The translations under genes were made by a program, and so were the position numbers. Source: an uncultured Clostridium sp. (GTDB lineage: Bacteria; Bacillota; Clostridia; TANB77; CAG-508). Taken from it: 9,441 bases of DNA. Location of the stretch: assembly GCA_900556695.1 (NCBI GenBank), contig USQA01000036.1, forward strand, positions 1 to 9,441. The letters run 5' to 3'. Below the pieces are notes generated by a model. It made no database searches, was not told where the DNA came from, and was given only the letters and a program-made list of their open reading frames with translations. Shown piece after piece: positions 5,517 through 9,441 of this stretch (positions are counted from its first letter, which is position 1; every line of letters begins with the position of its first letter).

Positions 5517-6452
5517 ATGAAAAAAGAAAAAATTGTATTAGTAGGAACAGGTTTTGTTGGTATGAGTATGGCATATTCAATGCTAAATAGAGGCGGAATA
5601 AAAGAACTTGTGCTAATAGATATAAATAAAGATAAAACAATAGGAGAAGAAATGGATTTATCACATGGTTTACCATTTGCTCCACAAAAAATGAACATAA
5701 AAGCAGGAGAATATGATGAATGTAAAGATGCAGAAATTGTTGTAATAACAGCAGGAATCAATCAAAAACCAGGACAAAGCAGATTAGAACTTACAACTAT
5801 AAATGCTAAAATGATGAAAGAAATAACACAAAATATAATGAAAAGTGGATTTAATGGAGTTATTATAGTTGCAAGTAATCCTGTAGATGTAATGACATAT
5901 GTTGTAGCTAAAGAATCTGGATTGCCTAAAAATAAAGTTATAGGTTCAGGAACAGTTTTAGATACAGCAAGATTAAGATATTTAATGGCAGAATATTTGA
6001 ATGTATCAAGTAAAAATGTACATGCGTATATAATGGGAGAACATGGGAATTCATCATTTGTTCCTTGGGATCATGCTTATGTAGGATGTAAAAAAATAAA
6101 GGATGTTATGAAAGATAATAACAAACCTATGGAAGATTTAAGAAAGATACATGAAGATGTTGTAAATGCAGCATATGAAATAATAGAAAAGAAAAAAGCT
6201 ACTTATTATGGAATTGGTATGGCTTTAAATAGATTAGTTAGAGCAGTGTTAGACGATGAAAATTCAATATTAACAGTATCTACTTACTTAGAAAATGAAT
6301 ATGGACAAGATGATATTTATATAGGAGTACCAGCTATAATAAATAGTAATGGAGTAAGAGAGTTAGTTAAATTAGAATTAAATGAAAAAGAACAGAAAAA
6401 ATTAGATGAAAGTTGTAAATTAATAAAAGAAATGAGAAAAGATTTATATTAA
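5517..6452 (+). CDS. ldh: L-lactate dehydrogenase
   Basis: The enzyme reduces pyruvate to L-lactate with NADH, regenerating NAD in fermentation, in the cytoplasm. The 311 residues are full length. Seen are the NAD-binding GTGFVG (10-15) with D35, the active-site loop NQKPGQSR (82-89) where Q83 selects lactate over malate and R89 polarises the substrate, D149 and R152 (VLDTARLR), and catalytic H176 in GEHGNSS. R154 and H169 correspond to Arg173 and His188 of the Bacillus enzyme, which bind fructose 1,6-bisphosphate, so allosteric activation by this sugar phosphate is likely. ATG at 5517 follows AGAGGAGG by 7 bases. The gene has its own promoter and appears monocistronic, with a large inverted repeat downstream. 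Malate dehydrogenase is the main alternative and is disfavoured by Q83. Confidence 0.95.
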   Translation: MKKEKIVLVGTGFVGMSMAYSMLNRGGIKELVLIDINKDKTIGEEMDLSHGLPFAPQKMNIKAGEYDECKDAEIVVITAGINQKPGQSRLELTTINAKMMKEITQNIMKSGFNGVIIVASNPVDVMTYVVAKESGLPKNKVIGSGTVLDTARLRYLMAEYLNVSSKNVHAYIMGEHGNSSFVPWDHAYVGCKKIKDVMKDNNKPMEDLRKIHEDVVNAAYEIIEKKKATYYGIGMALNRLVRAVLDDENSILTVSTYLENEYGQDDIYIGVPAIINSNGVRELVKLELNEKEQKKLDESCKLIKEMRKDLY

Positions 6453-6485
6453 TTTAAAATCTTAATTCTAGCATATTAAAAAATT

Positions 6486-6526
6486 AAAAAAGACATAAAA
6501 TAAAAAAGATATACAATAAAAAAGAT
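6486..6526. repeat. 16-bp tandem repeat, about 2.5 copies
   Basis: AAAAAAGACATAAAAT (6486-6501) is followed by AAAAAAGATATACAAT (6502-6517), which differs at two positions, and by a partial third copy AAAAAAGAT (6518-6526). The second and third units form the left arm of the 23-bp inverted repeat described separately. Confidence 0.7.
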
Positions 6527-6639
6527 TCGTTCTCCAAGGCGTTTAAGATTGCAAATATTCAAATTGCATATACACACTATAAATACAAGCAAAAATAAAT
6601 GCTCAGGTCGAACTTACTTTTTTATTGTATATCTTTTTT
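6502..6639. repeat. 138-bp element bounded by a perfect 23-bp inverted repeat
   Basis: The arms 6502-6524 and 6617-6639 are exact reverse complements; the core of the left arm reads GATATACAAT. They enclose 92 bases with mixed composition, including TTCG/CGAA pairing just inside the arms and TGCAA/TTGCA in the middle. No ORF is present. The size and perfect terminal repeats resemble a MITE-like non-autonomous element. A clear target duplication is not visible. Alternatives are a small RNA folding into a long stem, or a bidirectional terminator for ldh, since the right arm ends in a run of seven T (6634-6640). The loop is large for an ordinary terminator. Confidence 0.6.
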
Positions 6640-6678
6640 TGTTTTAAATATAAAAAATACAACTTATTGATCTAAGTA

Positions 6679-6707
6679 TTGAGCTTTTTTCATTTGTGTG
6701 TTAAAAT
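6679..6707 (+). promoter_or_regulatory. Predicted promoter of lepA
   Basis: TTGAGC (6679-6684) and TAAAAT (6702-6707) are spaced by 17 bp, with TG one base before the -10 box (extended -10). Transcription would start near 6714, leaving a leader of about 37 bases before the lepA ATG. This rules out the in-frame TTG at 6679 as translation start, since it is part of the -35 box. Confidence 0.65.
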
Positions 6708-6750
6708 AACAACATACAAACAGCAAAGAGAACACAGGGTAGGAGGAATA

Positions 6751-8562
6751 ATGGAAAACAAGCAAAAATATATAAGAAATTTTAGTATCATTGCTCACAT
6801 AGACCATGGAAAATCAACACTTGCAGATAGATTAATAGAAATGACAGGAGTATTATCTAAAAGAGAAATGGAAAGTCAAGTTTTAGATAATATGGAGATA
6901 GAAAGAGAAAGAGGAATTACTATTAAATCACAAGCTGTTAGAATGATTTATAAGGCTAAAGATGGACATGAATATACTTTTAATTTAATAGATACTCCAG
7001 GGCATGTTGATTTTAATTATGAAGTGTCAAGAAGCTTAGCAGCATGTGATGGGGCTATATTAGTTGTTGATTCAAGTCAGGGAGTTGAAGCACAAACGCT
7101 TGCAAATGTATATTTAGCAATAGATAACAATTTAGAAATTTTACCTGTATTAAATAAGATAGATTTACCAAATAGCAGAGTAGAAGAGGTAAAAAAAGAA
7201 ATAGAAGATATAATAGGAATACCAGCAGAAGATAGTCCTTGTATTTCTGCAAAGTCAGGATTAAATGTAGAAGAAGTTTTAGAAAGAATTGTTACAGATT
7301 TACCAGCTCCTAAGGGGGATTCAAATGCTAAAACAAAATGTTTGATATTTGACTCATACTATGATAGTTATAAAGGTGCTATTGCATATGTTAGAGTTGT
7401 AGATGGAACTGTCAAAGTAGGTGATGAAATAAAATTAATGGCAGCAAATAAAGTTTTTACAGTTACTGAGGTAGGATATTTTATTCCAGGTTCTTATATG
7501 CCAACAGATGAGATAAAAGCAGGAGAAGTAGGATATGTTGCTGCTAGTATAAAAAAATTATCAGATATTCATGTTGGTGATACAATAACTGTTGCCAATA
7601 ATCCAGCAGATGAACCATTAAAAGGATATAAAAAAGTAACACCAATGGTATATTGTGGATTATATCCAATTGATGGAAGTCAATACGAAGAACTAAAAGA
7701 AGCTTTAGAAAAGTTACAATTAAATGATGCAGCATTAGAATATGAAAAAGAATCTTCAGCAGCATTAGGTTTTGGATTTAGATGTGGATTTTTAGGACTA
7801 TTGCATCTAGAAATAATAGAAGAAAGATTAGATAGAGAATTTGATTTAGGATTAATAACTACAGCACCATCTGTTATTTATAAAGTATACAAAACAGATG
7901 GAGAAATGATAGAATTATATAACCCAGAAGAACTACCAAAACCACAAGAAATATCATATATAGAAGAACCATATGTTACTGCAAATATATTAACACCAAA
8001 AGAATATGTTGGAAATATAATGGAACTATGTCAAAGAAGACGTGGAATTTATATAGATATGAAATATTTAGATGAAAATAGAGTTACTTTAATATATGAA
8101 ATGCCACTAAATGAAATTATTTATGATTTCTTTGATAATTTAAAATCTAAAACAAAAGGATATGCATCATTAGATTATGAATTTAAAGATTATAGAAAAT
8201 CAAACCTAGTAAAATTAGATATTTATATAAATGGTGAAATAGTTGATGCACTTAGTTTTATTGTTCATAAAGATGGAGCATATGATAGAGGAAAGAAAAT
8301 GGTAGAAAAACTAAAAACAGTTATACCAAGAAAATTATTTACAATACCAATCCAAGCAGTAATTGGAGGACAAATAATAGCAAGAGAAACAATATCTGCA
8401 ATGAGAAAAGATGTACTCGCTAAATGTTATGGTGGAGATGTTACTAGAAAGAAGAAACTTCTTGAAAAACAAAAAAGAGGTAAGAAAAAAATGCGTGAAA
8501 TTGGTAATGTAGAAGTGCCACAAGAAGCATTTTTATCAGTACTAAAATTAGATGATGAATAA
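6751..8562 (+). CDS. lepA: Elongation factor 4 (LepA), ribosome back-translocase GTPase
   Basis: LepA is a ribosome-binding translational GTPase reported to act on stalled or mistranslocated ribosomes and in 30S assembly. From the ATG at 6751 the protein has 603 residues, the usual length. The G domain shows G1 AHIDHGKST (15-23), G2 RGIT (54-57), G3 DTPGH (81-85), G4 NKID (135-138) and SAK (166-168). EF-G-like domains II, III and V follow, then the LepA-specific C-terminal domain ending in VEVPQEAFLSVLKLDD. The frame is open upstream to a TTG at 6679, but AGGAGG at 6741-6746 and homology to the LepA N-terminus place the start at 6751. It has its own promoter and is closed by a strong terminator at 8568-8606. 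Confidence 0.97.
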   Translation: MENKQKYIRNFSIIAHIDHGKSTLADRLIEMTGVLSKREMESQVLDNMEIERERGITIKSQAVRMIYKAKDGHEYTFNLIDTPGHVDFNYEVSRSLAACDGAILVVDSSQGVEAQTLANVYLAIDNNLEILPVLNKIDLPNSRVEEVKKEIEDIIGIPAEDSPCISAKSGLNVEEVLERIVTDLPAPKGDSNAKTKCLIFDSYYDSYKGAIAYVRVVDGTVKVGDEIKLMAANKVFTVTEVGYFIPGSYMPTDEIKAGEVGYVAASIKKLSDIHVGDTITVANNPADEPLKGYKKVTPMVYCGLYPIDGSQYEELKEALEKLQLNDAALEYEKESSAALGFGFRCGFLGLLHLEIIEERLDREFDLGLITTAPSVIYKVYKTDGEMIELYNPEELPKPQEISYIEEPYVTANILTPKEYVGNIMELCQRRRGIYIDMKYLDENRVTLIYEMPLNEIIYDFFDNLKSKTKGYASLDYEFKDYRKSNLVKLDIYINGEIVDALSFIVHKDGAYDRGKKMVEKLKTVIPRKLFTIPIQAVIGGQIIARETISAMRKDVLAKCYGGDVTRKKKLLEKQKRGKKKMREIGNVEVPQEAFLSVLKLDDE

Positions 8563-8567
8563 TGACC

Positions 8568-8606
8568 AAAGTGTCCAAAAGGGACGGTTCTTTTTGGACA
8601 CTTTTT
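8568..8606 (+). terminator. Strong intrinsic terminator after lepA, with a repeat-like loop
   Basis: AAAGTGTCCAAAA (8568-8580) pairs perfectly over 13 bp with TTTTGGACACTTT (8592-8604) around an 11-base loop GGGACGGTTCT, and the stem is followed by T residues to 8606. It lies 6 bases after the lepA stop. Because both arms end in A and T runs, it could stop transcription from either side. The stem and loop resemble a palindromic repeat that I recall as scattered through intergenic regions of many Clostridia. Confidence 0.85.
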
Positions 8607-8648
8607 GAAAAATTTGGAGAAATAATATAAAAAGTAGAGAGGTAGAAA

Positions 8649-9441
8649 ATGAAAAATAACTATAATCAAAAAAACAATAGAAAAATTAAAAAGGAAAATT
8701 ATGAAAATAAAGAAGAAAAAAATTACGATGATCAAGTAGAAGGAAGAAATTCAGTATTAGAATTATTAGAAAGCGGAAAAGATATTAACAAAATATTTAT
8801 AGCCAAAGGGGAAAGACATGGTTCTATAAATAAAATAATAGCAATAGCAAAAGAAAAAGGAATAATAATAGTAGAAAAAGACAAAAGACAAATGGATGAA
8901 ATGGCACAAAACCAAAATTATCAAGGGGTCATTGCTATAGTTCCACCTTTTGAATACTGTGAAATAGAAGACATAATAGACTATGCAAAAGAAAAAAATG
9001 AGGAGCCATTTGTATTAATACTAGATGGAATAGAAGACCCCCATAATTTAGGATCAATAATAAGAACAGCAGAAACAGCCGGAGTTCATGGTGTTATAAT
9101 ACCAAAAAGAAGAGCAGCTGCAGTAAATAGCACAGTAAATAAAACATCAGCAGGAGCTGTAGAACACATGCATATAGCAAGAGTTACAAACATATCAGAT
9201 GCAATTCAAAAACTAAAAGATGAAGGGTTATGGATATGTGGAACAGACATAAACACAGAAAAATACTATTATGACCAAGATTTAACAGGACCACTTGGAA
9301 TTGTTATAGGAAATGAAGGAAACGGAATGAGCGAAAAGGTAAGAAAAAACTGTGACTTTTTAGTAAAAATTCCAATGAAAGGAAAAGTAACATCATTAAA
9401 TGCCTCTGTATCAACAGGAATAGTAATATATGAAGCAGTAG
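8649..9441 (+). CDS. rlmB: 23S rRNA 2'-O-methyltransferase RlmB family (TrmH/SpoU), 3' end cut by window
   Basis: This SPOUT-class methyltransferase transfers a methyl group from S-adenosylmethionine to the 2'-OH of a guanosine in 23S rRNA (G2251 in E. coli). The visible part has 264 residues. After a tail of about 28 residues rich in Asn, Lys and Glu, the substrate-binding domain starts at VEGRNSVLELL (30-40). The catalytic domain shows motif 1 DPHNLGSIIRTAE (130-142), motif 2 IVIGNEGNGM (218-227) and motif 3 IPMKGKVTSLNASVSTG (241-257), which together form the trefoil knot. Only a few C-terminal residues should be missing. GAGAGG (8637-8642) supports ATG at 8649. No separate promoter was identified between the terminator and this gene. 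A close paralog such as a tRNA methyltransferase of the same family cannot be fully excluded. Confidence 0.88.
   Translation, partial: MKNNYNQKNNRKIKKENYENKEEKNYDDQVEGRNSVLELLESGKDINKIFIAKGERHGSINKIIAIAKEKGIIIVEKDKRQMDEMAQNQNYQGVIAIVPPFEYCEIEDIIDYAKEKNEEPFVLILDGIEDPHNLGSIIRTAETAGVHGVIIPKRRAAAVNSTVNKTSAGAVEHMHIARVTNISDAIQKLKDEGLWICGTDINTEKYYYDQDLTGPLGIVIGNEGNGMSEKVRKNCDFLVKIPMKGKVTSLNASVSTGIVIYEAV

Noticed and set aside
6679..6750. N-terminal extension of LepA from TTG at 6679
   Set aside because: This stretch contains the predicted promoter; AGGAGG at 6741-6746 and the family's N-terminus fix the start at 6751.
8427..8735. Minus-strand ORF over the lepA end and terminator
   Set aside because: Reads through the terminator hairpin, is rich in Phe, Ile and Ser from A-rich coding on the other strand, and has no ribosome binding site.
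1..9441. CRISPR array, restriction system or toxin-antitoxin pair
   Set aside because: No spaced direct repeats of the needed kind and no matching protein families are present in the window.

Overview
The window looks like the chromosome of a low-GC Gram-positive bacterium, most probably a member of the Clostridia. The evidence is strong AT bias, AGA-dominated arginine codons, AGGAGG-type ribosome binding sites, extended -10 promoters and Firmicutes-type housekeeping proteins. TGA serves as a stop codon (end of comM), which argues against a mollicute. The species cannot be named from the sequence.

Left part (1 to about 2400): the integrase end of an integrated mobile element, probably an ICE or IME with a Tn916-like layout. 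It holds the C-terminal end of a small sigma-like regulator (1-228), about 370 bp without a convincing gene but rich in inverted repeats (229-598), a small unrecognised gene (599-817), an overlapping excisionase-type protein (802-987), and a complete tyrosine integrase (1078-2274). Just past the integrase are tandem 11-bp repeats and a nested inverted-repeat region with a 16-nt match to the anticodon region of initiator tRNA. I take this as the likely attachment end. The other end of the element is outside the window.

Middle part (about 2400 to 5427): an A-rich leader with a good promoter, then a tight operon comM - dprA - yraN. The first two handle incoming single-stranded DNA in natural transformation; the third is a nuclease-like protein of unknown role. 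The mobile element abuts this operon without breaking it, and the operon keeps its own promoter.

Right part (5428 to 9441): separately promoted housekeeping genes. These are ldh (L-lactate dehydrogenase with the residues of the fructose-1,6-bisphosphate-activated type), an intergenic 138-bp element bounded by a perfect 23-bp inverted repeat, lepA (elongation factor 4) behind its own promoter, a strong terminator hairpin whose loop resembles a dispersed clostridial repeat, and rlmB (23S rRNA 2'-O-methyltransferase), cut by the window edge.

The most interesting material is non-coding: the candidate structured RNA at 229-589, with two mutually exclusive hairpins in front of the gene preceding xis; a 15-bp hairpin between xis and int; the putative attachment region; and the 23-bp inverted-repeat element between ldh and lepA.
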